8,463 nt of DNA from Kocuria sp. (GCA_030453435.1 JAKDKI010000077.1:1-8463); one strand, 5' to 3'. Counted from the stretch's first letter, positions 1 to 7,021 are shown. The notes: generated from the letters alone by a model not told the origin. Translations and numbers: made by a program.

Positions 1-379
1 TGTCCTTGCCGAACCAGGGGTACACGGGGCCGGTGTTGCCGCGGCCCATGGTCAGATCCACGCGACCGTCGGCCAGGTGCTGCACGTATGAGTAATCTTC
101 GGCGATGCGGACCGGGTCCGTGGTGGTGATCAGGGTGGTGGCGGTGGACAGCTGAATGTTCTTGGTCTGCGCGGCCACGTGCGCCATGAGGATGGGCGGG
201 TTGGCCGGAGCCACGAACGGCGGGTTGTGGTGCTGGCCGGTTGCGAAAACGTCCATGCCCAGCTCTTCGGCCTTCTTGGCGATCTCAACTGTCGCCTTGA
301 TGCGCTCGTTCTCGCTAGGGGTCTTGCCGGTGGTGGGGTCCATGGTGACGTCACCGATGGTGAAGATGCCGAGTTGCAT
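1..379 (-). CDS. Luciferase-like flavin-dependent monooxygenase, N-terminal 126 residues (runs off left edge)
   Basis: The reading frame starts at ATG 379-377 on the minus strand and stays open to base 1, giving the first 126 residues; the C-terminal part lies outside the window. It begins MQLGIFTIGDVTMDPTTGK and contains GMDVFATGQHHNPPFVAPAN, STATTLITTTDPVRIAEDY and LADGRVDLTMGRGNTG. These are the early beta strands and helices of the TIM barrel of the LLM (bacterial luciferase-like) superfamily, which oxidises organic substrates with reduced FMN or F420. The N-terminus looks most like the FMN-dependent group named after Corynebacterium efficiens CE1758, but that is from memory. A perfect AGGAGG lies five bases before the ATG, which fixes the start. 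It is divergent from the lipoprotein gene and may be controlled by the palindrome at 446-457. Substrate unknown. Family assignment is secure; cofactor and subgroup are inference. Confidence 0.9.
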   Translation of the reverse strand, partial: MQLGIFTIGDVTMDPTTGKTPSENERIKATVEIAKKAEELGMDVFATGQHHNPPFVAPANPPILMAHVAAQTKNIQLSTATTLITTTDPVRIAEDYSYVQHLADGRVDLTMGRGNTGPVYPWFGKD

Positions 380-384
380 GACTG

Positions 385-390
385 CCTCCT
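385..390 (-). promoter_or_regulatory. Strong ribosome binding site of the monooxygenase gene
   Basis: The minus strand reads AGGAGG followed by five bases and then ATG. This perfect Shine-Dalgarno sequence decides the start of the edge-truncated monooxygenase. Confidence 0.85.
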
Positions 391-445
391 GTGTCCTGGA
401 TGACGACGCCGCTGCGGTAGCCCCGTCGGCCCGCTCCGTTAGTCT

Positions 446-457
446 TTCAAATTTGAA
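446..457. promoter_or_regulatory. Perfect 12-bp palindrome TTCAAATTTGAA, probable operator
   Basis: TTCAAATTTGAA is its own reverse complement and is strikingly AT-rich in a GC-rich region. Two further outer base pairs match (442-443 GT with 460-461 AC), with two mismatched positions between. It lies between the divergent monooxygenase and lipoprotein genes, just upstream of a possible plus-strand -10 box. The symmetry and half-site length suit a dimeric winged-helix repressor, such as those of the MarR family that often govern flavin monooxygenases and quinone or redox enzymes. No such regulator is encoded in the window, so the binding protein is unknown. Confidence 0.55.
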
Positions 458-464
458 CTACCTA

Positions 465-470
465 CATAAT
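465..470 (+). promoter_or_regulatory. Possible -10 box CATAAT for the lipoprotein-transporter pair
   Basis: CATAAT matches the sigma-70 type consensus TATAAT at five of six bases and is preceded by the palindrome at 446-457. No good -35 hexamer is visible at 17 bases. A second candidate, TATGGT at 532-537, would place transcription start at the ATG itself. Both are guesses. Confidence 0.3.
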
Positions 471-543
471 GCACCCGATCCGAGATTTATTCCACGGAAA
501 GTTTCCGGATGTGGGCAAGGGCACTTTGGCTTATGGTGTTGCC

Positions 544-1023
544 ATGAAAAAGGTCATCAGGTGGCTGACGGTGCTCCTGGTTCTCGCTATGTCCCTGACC
601 GGTTGCGTGACCCACTACCCGGCCGATCCCCACGGCACCCTGGACAGGGTGACCGACGGAGTCCTGCGCGTGGGCGCCACTCATGATGAGCCCTTCGTAT
701 CCGTCGAGGGAAGTGAGCCCGCCGGTGATGAAGTGCGCCTGGTGGAAGAGTTCGCCGACACCCTAGGTGCGCGCATTGAATGGACCACCGCGAGCGAGGA
801 ACACCTGGTCACTGAGATGGAGCACGGTCAACTGGATCTCTTGATCGGTGGGATGACCATGGACACGGAATGGCAGAAGAAAGTGGGCCTGACTCGGCCC
901 TACAAGGAAACAGTCAACGCGTACGGCGAGACCGAGAAGCACGTCATGGCCGTGGTCAATGGTGAGAACGCCTTCCTCCTGGAACTCGATCAGTTCCTGC
1001 AGAGCAGCGGAGGCCAGTCGTGA
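544..1023 (+). CDS. Small lipoprotein with a shortened family-3 solute-binding domain
   Basis: This 159-residue protein starts MKKVIRWLTVLL and has a lipobox LTGC at residues 18-21, so Cys21 should be lipidated and the protein anchored outside the membrane. Residues 40-120 (LRVGATHDEPF, then LVEEFADTLGARIEW, then GQLDLLIGGMT and KKVGLTRPY) match the first lobe of family-3 solute-binding proteins of ABC importers. The chain then jumps to HVMAVVNGENAFLLELDQFL (133-152), which resembles the last segment of that fold. The second lobe, roughly a hundred residues in normal family members, is missing, so ordinary clamshell ligand binding is unlikely. The frame is intact and the stop overlaps the next start, so it does not look like a decaying gene. 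No ABC permease or ATPase is adjacent. An upstream in-frame ATG at 469 is rejected because it would put the signal peptide 25 residues inside. A role as an accessory or sensor of the metal transporter is inference. Confidence 0.8.
   Translation: MKKVIRWLTVLLVLAMSLTGCVTHYPADPHGTLDRVTDGVLRVGATHDEPFVSVEGSEPAGDEVRLVEEFADTLGARIEWTTASEEHLVTEMEHGQLDLLIGGMTMDTEWQKKVGLTRPYKETVNAYGETEKHVMAVVNGENAFLLELDQFLQSSGGQS
1009..1013 (+). promoter_or_regulatory. Ribosome binding site deciding the GTG start of the cation transporter
   Basis: GGAGG lies six bases before GTG 1020 but fifteen bases before the alternative ATG 1029. The spacing favours the GTG, which overlaps the lipoprotein stop codon. Confidence 0.7.
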
Positions 1024-1997
1024 AGCGCATGGCAAGCCCCGCGGACGACGAGCACCTGCCCGATGAGATCTCCCGCGCGGTGAAAAAAGCGGTGCGCCTG
1101 GAATGGGCCACCCTGGGCGTGCTGAGTGTGACGGTGGTTCTGGTCTTTCTGGTGATGGGCAATTCCCAGGCCATGAAAACGGCGTGGATCGAAGACATGC
1201 TGTCCATGGTTCCGCCCATCGCTTTTCTGATCGGCGTGCGCGTCACCCGCAAACCCGCCAACGCCAAACATCCGTTCGGCTATCACCGTGCCATCGGCAT
1301 CGCCCACCTCGTGGCGGGAACCGCCCTGTTCGTCATGGGCGGTTACTTGATCGTGGACGCGCTGATCAAACTGATCACGGTCGAACACCCGACCATCGGC
1401 GGCATCAACCTGTTCGGCCACACCATCTGGCTGGGGTGGCTCATGATTTTGGTGCTCTTGGTCACCGGCATCCCGCCCGTGATCCTGGGCCGGATGAAGC
1501 TCAAACTCGCCGAGCCACTGCACAACAAGGTGCTCTATGCGGACGCCGACATGAACAAGGCGGACTGGATGACCTCGTTCGCCGCCATTGTGGGCATTGC
1601 CGGGATCGGCCTGGGTTTGTGGTGGGCGGATGCCGCCGCGGCCATCGTGATTGCCACGTCCATCGTGAAGGACGGCGCCACCAATCTCTCGGCCGCGGTG
1701 TCCGGTCTCATGGATGCCCGGCCCACCACGGTGGACAACAAAAAACCCCACCCGCTCATCAGCGATGCGCAGGAATTCCTACGGAACTTGGACTGGGTGC
1801 ACGCGGCCACCGTGCGCCTGCGCGACGAGGGCCAGGTGTTCCAGATCGAGGGGTTCGTCATCCCCGCATCCCTGGAACTCGCCACGCCCGAGCGCCTCGA
1901 AGCAGCCGAGAACGCGCTACTCGAACAGGACTGGAAAATTCGCGACGTCGTGATCGCACCGGTCACGCACCTTCCGAACGTGGTGGAATCGGACTGA
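1020..1997 (+). CDS. Cation diffusion facilitator (CDF) family metal transporter, variant metal site
   Basis: The 325-residue product has an N-terminal cytoplasmic stretch, about six membrane segments (near 29-47, 62-75, 91-116, 133-155, 185-201 and 202-221) and a soluble C-terminal domain of about 100 residues, the standard CDF layout. The loop motif HPFGYHRA (84-91) and YADADMNKADWMTS (173-186) are family hallmarks. CDF proteins export divalent metals such as zinc, iron, manganese or cobalt by proton antiport. Aligned by eye with E. coli YiiP, the transport site is unusual: the TM2 pair that is usually H/D-xxx-D falls on Glu58 and Ser62 (WIEDMLS), and in TM5 the usual His falls on Met178 while Asp182 is kept; Asp59 and Asp177 lie one residue away. 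The metal therefore cannot be predicted. Its GTG start overlaps the lipoprotein stop (GTGA), so the two are translationally coupled. No terminator is visible after it. Confidence 0.9.
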   Translation: MKRMASPADDEHLPDEISRAVKKAVRLEWATLGVLSVTVVLVFLVMGNSQAMKTAWIEDMLSMVPPIAFLIGVRVTRKPANAKHPFGYHRAIGIAHLVAGTALFVMGGYLIVDALIKLITVEHPTIGGINLFGHTIWLGWLMILVLLVTGIPPVILGRMKLKLAEPLHNKVLYADADMNKADWMTSFAAIVGIAGIGLGLWWADAAAAIVIATSIVKDGATNLSAAVSGLMDARPTTVDNKKPHPLISDAQEFLRNLDWVHAATVRLRDEGQVFQIEGFVIPASLELATPERLEAAENALLEQDWKIRDVVIAPVTHLPNVVESD

Positions 1998-2006
1998 CCG
2001 GTGGTA

Positions 2007-2019
2007 ATTGTTGAACAAT
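2007..2019. promoter_or_regulatory. Palindrome ATTGTTGAACAAT, likely operator of the pxp operon
   Basis: ATTGTT-G-AACAAT is a perfect inverted repeat with a single central base, 50 bases upstream of pxpA. The arms TTGT/ACAA resemble known operators of the GntR/FCD regulator family. It overlaps the proposed -35 element, so a bound protein would block transcription. The GntR gene at the end of the same operon is the natural candidate. Symmetry and position are seen; the identity of the binding protein is inference. Confidence 0.6.
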
Positions 2020-2039
2020 CTCCGTCGGTGGGGCATTCT
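2011..2039 (+). promoter_or_regulatory. Candidate promoter of the pxpA operon
   Basis: TTGAAC (2011-2016) lies 17 bases before CATTCT (2034-2039). The -35 is fair and the -10 weak against sigma-70 consensus. Spacing, the overlapping palindrome and the ribosome binding site at 2058 make this the best candidate start point for the operon. Confidence 0.4.
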
Positions 2040-2057
2040 TGAACTCACCAATGAGAC

Positions 2058-2062
2058 GGAGG
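2058..2062 (+). promoter_or_regulatory. Ribosome binding site deciding the pxpA start
   Basis: GGAGG lies six bases before ATG 2069. The in-frame upstream TTG at 2039 has no such site and would add ten non-family residues. Confidence 0.75.
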
Positions 2063-2068
2063 TCACGC

Positions 2069-2827
2069 ATGACGGTCATCGATATGAACAGCGACGTGGG
2101 CGAATCGTTCGGCAACTGGAGCATGGGGGACGACGCCGCCATCTTCCGTTCCGTGTCCTCCGCCAACGTGGCGTGCGGGTTCCACGCGGGAGACCCGGGC
2201 GTGATGGCGCAGACGTGCCGGGACGCCGTGGCCGCAGGTGTCACCGTGGGGGCGCACGTGGCCTACCGGGACCTGGCCGGATTCGGTCGTCGCTTCATGG
2301 ACTGCTCCCCGCAGGAACTCGCGGATGACGTGCTGTACCAAATGGGTGCCCTCCAGGCGATGGCCCGTTCGGCCGGCACCGAGATCAAGTATGTGAAACC
2401 GCACGGCGCGCTCTACAACACGATTGTTCACCACGAGGTCCATGCACAAGCCGTGGTGGACGCGGTCAAGGCCTTCGGCGGCGATCTTCCGCTGTTGCTC
2501 TTACCCGGGTCCGTAGCACTTCGGAAGGCGGAGCACGCCGGACTGCGCGGGGTGGCCGAGGCGTTCGCGGATCGCGGGTACACACCCGAGGGCACGCTGG
2601 TCTCCCGCCGCGAAGAAGGCGCCGTCCTGCACGACCCGGCGGAGGTCACCGAACGCATGATCCGCCTGGCCGAGGACGGCACCTTGAGCGCCGTGGACGG
2701 TTCCACCGTTCGGATCCGGGCCGAGAGCATTTGCGTGCACGGTGACACCCCCGGCTCCGCCGCAATGGCCGCGGAGGTTCGCGCGGGCCTGGAGCGCGCC
2801 GGCGTGCAGATCCGGTCGTTCGTATGA
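2069..2827 (+). CDS. pxpA: 5-oxoprolinase subunit A (LamB/YcsF family)
   Basis: The 252-residue product has the usual family length and motifs: the N-terminal [11 protein letters not shown] (5-15), [13 protein letters not shown] (31-43), [15 protein letters not shown] (61-75), VKPHGALYN (109-117), [15 protein letters not shown] (166-180) and the C-terminal [10 protein letters not shown] (221-230). The conserved Asp, His and Glu residues of these motifs are all present. PxpA works with PxpB and PxpC as the prokaryotic ATP-dependent 5-oxoprolinase, which opens 5-oxoproline (pyroglutamate) to glutamate in the cytoplasm. It is first in its operon, behind a candidate promoter and palindrome, and its stop overlaps the pxpBC start by ATGA. 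The family also includes proteins annotated only as lactam-utilisation LamB, so related lactams cannot be excluded as substrates. Confidence 0.95.
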   Translation: MTVIDMNSDVGESFGNWSMGDDAAIFRSVSSANVACGFHAGDPGVMAQTCRDAVAAGVTVGAHVAYRDLAGFGRRFMDCSPQELADDVLYQMGALQAMARSAGTEIKYVKPHGALYNTIVHHEVHAQAVVDAVKAFGGDLPLLLLPGSVALRKAEHAGLRGVAEAFADRGYTPEGTLVSRREEGAVLHDPAEVTERMIRLAEDGTLSAVDGSTVRIRAESICVHGDTPGSAAMAAEVRAGLERAGVQIRSFV

Positions 2828-4455
2828 GCCAGGATCCGCCCACCGGTGCTGCGCCGTCGACGGTCTCCCTCCGCTGGGCGGGGACGCGGGCCTTCTTGAT
2901 CGAGTGCGCGTCCCTCGAACACGTCATGCGCTGGCACGCCCATCTCAGTGCACATCCGTATTCCAGTCAGTTGGACGTTCTCGCCGCAGCCGAGACGGTG
3001 CTGTTGACCTTCTCTTCACCCGCGGCCGCGCACAAGGCCGCGAGCGACGTCGTCACCGCTCGCCTGGGCGATACCGACGCGGCGACCGGTAAGACCGTGG
3101 AGATCGACGTGGTGTACGACGGCGAGGACCTGGCCGATGTGGGCGAGCTGACCGGGCTCGGCGAGCGCGGCGTGATCGAGGCGCACACGGGTGCGGAATG
3201 GACGGCCGCGTTCGGCGGTTTCGCGCCGGGGTTCGCGTATCTCGTGGCCCCCGGGGATCCGCTCGAGGTGCCGCGAAGGGATTCCCCGCGCACCGCGGTG
3301 CCCGCCGGATCCGTGGCGCTGGCGGGGCGGTTTTCCGCCGTGTACCCGCAGCGTTCACCGGGCGGTTGGCAGTTGATCGGCCGCACCAACGCCACACTCT
3401 GGGACCTGGGCCGGGACGAACCCGCGCTCATCCGCCCCGGGGACACCGTGCGCTACCGCGCGGTGCGCGAGCAGGTGGCGGTGCCCCCGGCGGCACCCGC
3501 CGAGGGTTCCGTGGAACCCGCGCAGGCTCTCGTGGTCAAGGACCCCGGGATGCAGTCCATGTTGGAGGACCTGGGCCGCCCCGGCCTCGGAGACCTGGGT
3601 GTGCCTGCGTCCGGCGCGGCGGATCACGTGTCCGCAGCGCAGGCCAACCGCATGGTGGGCAACGAGTCCGGTGCCACGGTCATTGAGTCTCTGCTGGGTG
3701 GCCTGTCGGTAACCGCGCGCGGCCACCACGTGCTGGCGCTGTCCGGCGCCCCCGTGGACGCCACGGTCAGCGGTCAGCAGGGCGAGAACCCGCTCCCCCG
3801 GGACATTCCCTTTGCCCTCTACGACGGCGAGACCCTCACCCTGGGCACCCCGCACACCGGCCTGCGAACCTACCTCGCGGTGCGCGGTGGTTTTGGCGGG
3901 CCCACGGTGCTGGGCAGCCGCTCCACGGACGTGCTTTCGCGGATCGGCCCGGAAGCGCTGACCGCAGGAAGCGTGATCGAGGTGCGCTCCGCGGCATCGC
4001 GCCCGGTGGGACGCCCCGAGGCCCCGGCGGTCACCCTGCCCGAACCGGGCCGACCCACCGTGCTGCGCGTGACCACCGGACCCCGCGGCGACTGGTTCAC
4101 CCCGGCCGCGCTCGAGACCCTCACCCGTCAGCAGTGGCGGGTCAGCAGCCAGTCCAACCGCGTGGGCGTGCGCTTCGAGACACCCGAGGACGGGCGGGCC
4201 CTGGAACGCGCCATCACCGGCGAGCTGGCCAGTGAGGGCGTGGTCACGGGATCGCTGCAGGTCCCCCACTCCGGGGTTCCGGTCCTGTTCCTCGCCGACC
4301 ACCCCGTGACCGGCGGTTACCCGGTGATCGGCGTGGTTGTCCCGGAGGACCTGTCGCTGGCCGCACAGCTTCCACCGGGGTCTGCGGTCCGGTTCACGCT
4401 CGTTGATGCACCCCGCCCCGCGCACGCACCCGAAACCTCAGGAGAGTCAGCATGA
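2824..4455 (+). CDS. pxpBC: Fused 5-oxoprolinase subunits B and C (KipI-KipA type)
   Basis: One uninterrupted frame of 543 residues joins two proteins that are separate in most bacteria. Residues 14-217 are the PxpB (KipI, allophanate hydrolase subunit 1-like) domain, with GFAPGFAYL (132-140), [14 protein letters not shown] (150-163) and [11 protein letters not shown] (178-188). A linker rich in Pro, Ala and Glu (about 219-234) follows. Residues 236-528 are the PxpC (KipA, subunit 2-like) domain, with [15 protein letters not shown] (240-254), [22 protein letters not shown] (259-280 region), [17 protein letters not shown] (353-369), SNRVGVRF (444-451) and [14 protein letters not shown] (471-484). 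With PxpA it should form the ATP-dependent 5-oxoprolinase. There is no convincing Shine-Dalgarno before ATG 2824, so translation is probably coupled to pxpA through the ATGA overlap. The PxpB/PxpC pair is also homologous to the carboxyltransferase region of urea carboxylase, which matters because a biotin carboxylase follows directly. B. subtilis KipI is also known as a sporulation kinase inhibitor; there is no sign of that role here. Confidence 0.95.
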   Translation: MSQDPPTGAAPSTVSLRWAGTRAFLIECASLEHVMRWHAHLSAHPYSSQLDVLAAAETVLLTFSSPAAAHKAASDVVTARLGDTDAATGKTVEIDVVYDGEDLADVGELTGLGERGVIEAHTGAEWTAAFGGFAPGFAYLVAPGDPLEVPRRDSPRTAVPAGSVALAGRFSAVYPQRSPGGWQLIGRTNATLWDLGRDEPALIRPGDTVRYRAVREQVAVPPAAPAEGSVEPAQALVVKDPGMQSMLEDLGRPGLGDLGVPASGAADHVSAAQANRMVGNESGATVIESLLGGLSVTARGHHVLALSGAPVDATVSGQQGENPLPRDIPFALYDGETLTLGTPHTGLRTYLAVRGGFGGPTVLGSRSTDVLSRIGPEALTAGSVIEVRSAASRPVGRPEAPAVTLPEPGRPTVLRVTTGPRGDWFTPAALETLTRQQWRVSSQSNRVGVRFETPEDGRALERAITGELASEGVVTGSLQVPHSGVPVLFLADHPVTGGYPVIGVVVPEDLSLAAQLPPGSAVRFTLVDAPRPAHAPETSGESA

Positions 4456-6191
4456 AAAAGGTCTTGATCGCCAACCGCGGTGAAATCGCGGTCCGCATTG
4501 CCCGGGCCTGCACGGATGCGGGGCTGACCTCGGTGGCCGTCTACTCCGAACCCGACGCCGATTCCGTCCACGTGCGCATGGCCGACGAGGCCTACGCCCT
4601 GCCCGGCTCATCCTCCGCGGACACCTATCTCAAGATCGAGGCTCTGCTCGACGTGGCCGACCGCGCGAATGCGGACGCCGTGCACCCCGGCTACGGGTTC
4701 CTGTCCGAGAACGCGGACTTCGCCCAGGCCGTGTCCGACGCCGGCCTCACCTGGATCGGCCCGTCCGCCGAGGTCATCCGCACCCTCGGCAACAAGGTGA
4801 CGGCTCGCGAGATCGCCGTTCGCACCGGCGCCCCCTTGGTGCCGGGCACGGACGGGCCCGTCGAGGACGCAACCGCGGCGCGCTCGTTCGCCGAGGAACA
4901 CGGATTGCCGATCGCCATCAAGGCGGCCTTCGGCGGCGGTGGCCGTGGGATGCGCATTGCACGCACCATGGACGAGGTCGAGTCAGCGTTCGACGCAGCG
5001 GTGCGCGAAGCGACGTCCGCGTTCGGACGGGGTGAATGCTTTGTGGAGCGCTTCCTCGACAAGCCGCGCCATGTGGAGGCCCAGGTCATTGCGGACACCC
5101 ACGGCAACGTGACCGTGGTGGGCACCCGCGACTGCTCGCTGCAGCGGCGCAACCAGAAGCTCGTGGAAGAGGCTCCGGCGCCGTTCTTGAGCGATGAGCA
5201 GCGGAGGACCATTCACGAATCGGCCCGGGACATCTGTCGCGAGGCCGGCTACACGAGCGCGGGCACGGTCGAGTACCTGGTGGCTCCGGACGGGCTGATC
5301 TCGTTCCTGGAGGTCAACACGCGCTTGCAAGTGGAACACCCCGTGACCGAGGAGACCACCGGGGTGGACCTCGTGCGCGAGCAGTTCCGCGTGGCCGACG
5401 GGCAGGCCCTGAGCATCACCGAGGACCCCGCACCGCGCGGGCACGCCTTTGAATTCCGGCTCAACGCGGAGGATCCGGCACTGGGATTCTTGCCGACGCC
5501 CGGGACCGTGGAGGTCTTCCAGACTCCCACCGGCGCGGGAATCCGGGTGGACACCGGTGTCCGTTCCGGCTCCGTGGTGCCGCCCCATTACGACTCGATG
5601 CTGGCCAAACTCATTGTCTGGGGTCAGGACCGGCAGCAGGCACTGCGGCGCTCCCGGGCTGCCCTGGCGGAGCTGAGCATCAAGGGATTGCCCACGGTGG
5701 CACCGTTCCACCGCGCGGTGGTGGAGCACCTCGATTTCACCTCTCCCGATGAGCTGGGCGTGTACACCACGTGGATCGAGGATGCGTTCACGCAGCAGCT
5801 GGAGGCGTCCCCGTACGTGACCTCCGGCGCCGCCGAGCGCACCACCCTGACCGTGGATCTCGACGGTAAGGCCGTGCAGCTCGGACTCCCCACCGCCATG
5901 GTGGAGGCCCTGCTGCACGGTGGTGGGGGGCGTGCGGACGGTGAGGGGACGGCGTCGTCGGGCGTTGACGAGGCGTCGGACAGCACGCTGACCGCGCCCA
6001 TGGACGGGACGGTCGTGAAGTGGTCCGCCGAGGACGGCGCGAAGGTTTCCGAAGGCGACACCGTGCTTGTGCTCGAGGCCATGAAGATGGAGACCCCCGT
6101 GCGCGCTCACCGCAACGGCACGCTGACTCGCGGCGAGCTGGGTGAGGGTGATGTCGTCAGCAAGGGGCAGGCCCTGGGTGAGATCGCCTAG
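4452..6191 (+). CDS. Biotin carboxylase / biotin carboxyl carrier fusion (acyl-CoA carboxylase alpha-type)
   Basis: The 579-residue product is an ATP-grasp biotin carboxylase (about 1-447) joined through a short variable region and a Gly-rich linker (about 489-510) to a biotinyl domain (512-579). Visible motifs are [13 protein letters not shown] (3-15), [10 protein letters not shown] (78-87), the ATP loop [12 protein letters not shown] (157-168), [17 protein letters not shown] (226-242), [16 protein letters not shown] (285-300) with the catalytic Glu and Arg residues, and the biotin site EAMKMET with acceptor Lys545. It carboxylates its own biotin using ATP and bicarbonate, then passes CO2 to a carboxyltransferase. 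Length and layout match actinobacterial acyl-CoA carboxylase alpha subunits. GGAG at 4441-4444 precedes ATG 4452, which overlaps the pxpBC stop (ATGA). No CoA carboxyltransferase beta subunit is in the window. Biotin carboxylase and carrier genes are known companions of pxp genes, so it probably serves this operon, either with a remote beta subunit or with PxpBC itself. Confidence 0.95.
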   Translation: MKKVLIANRGEIAVRIARACTDAGLTSVAVYSEPDADSVHVRMADEAYALPGSSSADTYLKIEALLDVADRANADAVHPGYGFLSENADFAQAVSDAGLTWIGPSAEVIRTLGNKVTAREIAVRTGAPLVPGTDGPVEDATAARSFAEEHGLPIAIKAAFGGGGRGMRIARTMDEVESAFDAAVREATSAFGRGECFVERFLDKPRHVEAQVIADTHGNVTVVGTRDCSLQRRNQKLVEEAPAPFLSDEQRRTIHESARDICREAGYTSAGTVEYLVAPDGLISFLEVNTRLQVEHPVTEETTGVDLVREQFRVADGQALSITEDPAPRGHAFEFRLNAEDPALGFLPTPGTVEVFQTPTGAGIRVDTGVRSGSVVPPHYDSMLAKLIVWGQDRQQALRRSRAALAELSIKGLPTVAPFHRAVVEHLDFTSPDELGVYTTWIEDAFTQQLEASPYVTSGAAERTTLTVDLDGKAVQLGLPTAMVEALLHGGGGRADGEGTASSGVDEASDSTLTAPMDGTVVKWSAEDGAKVSEGDTVLVLEAMKMETPVRAHRNGTLTRGELGEGDVVSKGQALGEIA

Positions 6192-6211
6192 ACCGGTGAG
6201 AGGATGAGCCG

Positions 6212-6919
6212 GTGACCAGCAACTTTGCACTCGAACCCGCCGACGCGCGCGTCTCGGATTCCCACCCCACGCCGACGTCTCTCGCTGCGGAAAGCGCGCA
6301 GGCCAGTGGTCTCGCGGCGGCCCAGCTCCGCGCACGTATTTCGGGCGGCCAGTTGGCACCCGGATTAACGCTTTCGGAGCAAACGATTGCGCGGGAACTG
6401 GGCGTTTCGCGGAACACGCTGCGGGAGGCGTTCACGGTGCTGGCCGGCGAGTCGTTGGTTGACCGGGTGCCCAACCGCGGAGTGTTCGTGGCGCGCCCGA
6501 CCGCGGACGATGTGCGAGAGATTTACAGCGCTCGTCGCATCATCGAACCGGGGGCTGTGTTGTGGGGCTCGTGCCCTTCGGAGGTGCTGACCGAGTTGAG
6601 CGCCGTGATAGCAGCTGCCCGGAGCGCTCGCGAGGCCGGGGACATCAAAGGCATGGCTGACGCCAATCAGCGTTTCCACCGCGGACTCATGGCCCTGACC
6701 GGTTCGGACACCCTGGTCACCACGATGGATCGGTTGCTCGCGCGCATGCGGCTCGTGTTCCACTCCATGTCTGCGGATCCCGACTTCCACGGAGACTACG
6801 TGGACCGCAATGCCGATCTCCTGCGCCTATTGCAAGCGGGGCAGCGCGCCGAGGCTGCGGAGGTGCTGCGCGATTACCTCACGTTCGCGGAAGCGCAGCT
6901 GTTGGAGAACATGGCGTAG
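6212..6919 (+). CDS. GntR-family transcription regulator with FCD domain
   Basis: The 235-residue product has a disordered, Ala/Ser-rich start, a winged helix-turn-helix at about 33-95 (TLSEQTIARELGVSRNTLRE, then PNRGVFVARP) and an all-helical FCD ligand-binding domain at about 98-232. FCD regulators are usually dimeric repressors released by small carboxylic acids. The FCD metal or ligand site looks altered: N152-QR-F-H156 is present, but the later conserved histidines fall on Asn200 and Tyr222 in my hand alignment. The GTG start is supported by GAGAGGA (6198-6204) seven bases before it; an ATG at 6204 meets a stop after three codons. It follows the carboxylase gene by 20 bases, so it is last in the operon and may repress it through the palindrome at 2007-2019. 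5-Oxoproline or glutamate would be logical effectors, but nothing here proves that. Confidence 0.92.
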   Translation: MTSNFALEPADARVSDSHPTPTSLAAESAQASGLAAAQLRARISGGQLAPGLTLSEQTIARELGVSRNTLREAFTVLAGESLVDRVPNRGVFVARPTADDVREIYSARRIIEPGAVLWGSCPSEVLTELSAVIAAARSAREAGDIKGMADANQRFHRGLMALTGSDTLVTTMDRLLARMRLVFHSMSADPDFHGDYVDRNADLLRLLQAGQRAEAAEVLRDYLTFAEAQLLENMA

Positions 6920-6974
6920 CTGCGAGCGGGGACACGGAGATCTGAGGCGCCCTGAAGCCACCCGCAAGACTCCG

Positions 6975-7021
6975 GACATGAAAAAGCCACTCCGGGCGTA
7001 CCGGTGTGGCTTTTCCATGTC
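6975..7021. terminator. Two-way intrinsic terminator between convergent operons
   Basis: Two 21-base arms (6975-6995 and 7001-7021) surround a five-base loop GCGTA. Pairing is GACATG, one A/C mismatch, AAAAGCCAC with GTGGCTTTT, one T/T mismatch, then CCGG with CCGG. The A-run on the left and T-run on the right give a U-rich 3' side on either strand, so the hairpin can stop transcription from both gntR (ending 6919) and the DUF1445 gene (ending 7041). The rest of 6920-7040 shows nothing else. Confidence 0.85.

Noticed and set aside
469..543. Longer start for the lipoprotein at ATG 469
   Set aside because: It would add 25 residues before a textbook lipoprotein signal peptide and overlaps the candidate -10 box.
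990..1751. 253-residue open frame on the minus strand
   Set aside because: It lies antisense to the CDF gene, is rich in His, Gly, Asp and Arg as expected from the opposite strand of GC-rich coding DNA, and matches no family I recognise.
2039..2068. TTG start ten codons upstream of pxpA
   Set aside because: The family N-terminus begins at ATG 2069, which has a GGAGG six bases upstream.
2129..2293. PxpA motif GAHVAYRD instead of the more familiar GAHPSYPD
   Set aside because: I believe similar variants are common in actinobacterial members, and the catalytic-looking His, Asp and Arg residues are kept, so I do not treat it as a defect.
3355..4425. 356-residue open frame on the minus strand
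   Set aside because: It is antisense to the clearly conserved PxpC domain, with a low-complexity composition typical of a shadow frame.
544..4463. Identical ATGAAAAAGGTC at 544 and 4452
   Set aside because: Both encode a simple Met-Lys-Lys-Val start of unrelated proteins and the similarity stops there; it looks like chance rather than a repeat.
5917..5982. Gly-rich, Asp/Ser-rich stretch in the carboxylase
   Set aside because: It is the expected flexible linker between the carboxylase part and the biotinyl domain, not a frameshift or insertion.
4983..6359. 458-residue open frame on the minus strand
   Set aside because: It runs antisense through the whole carboxylase and into gntR, with His/Gly/Arg-rich shadow composition.
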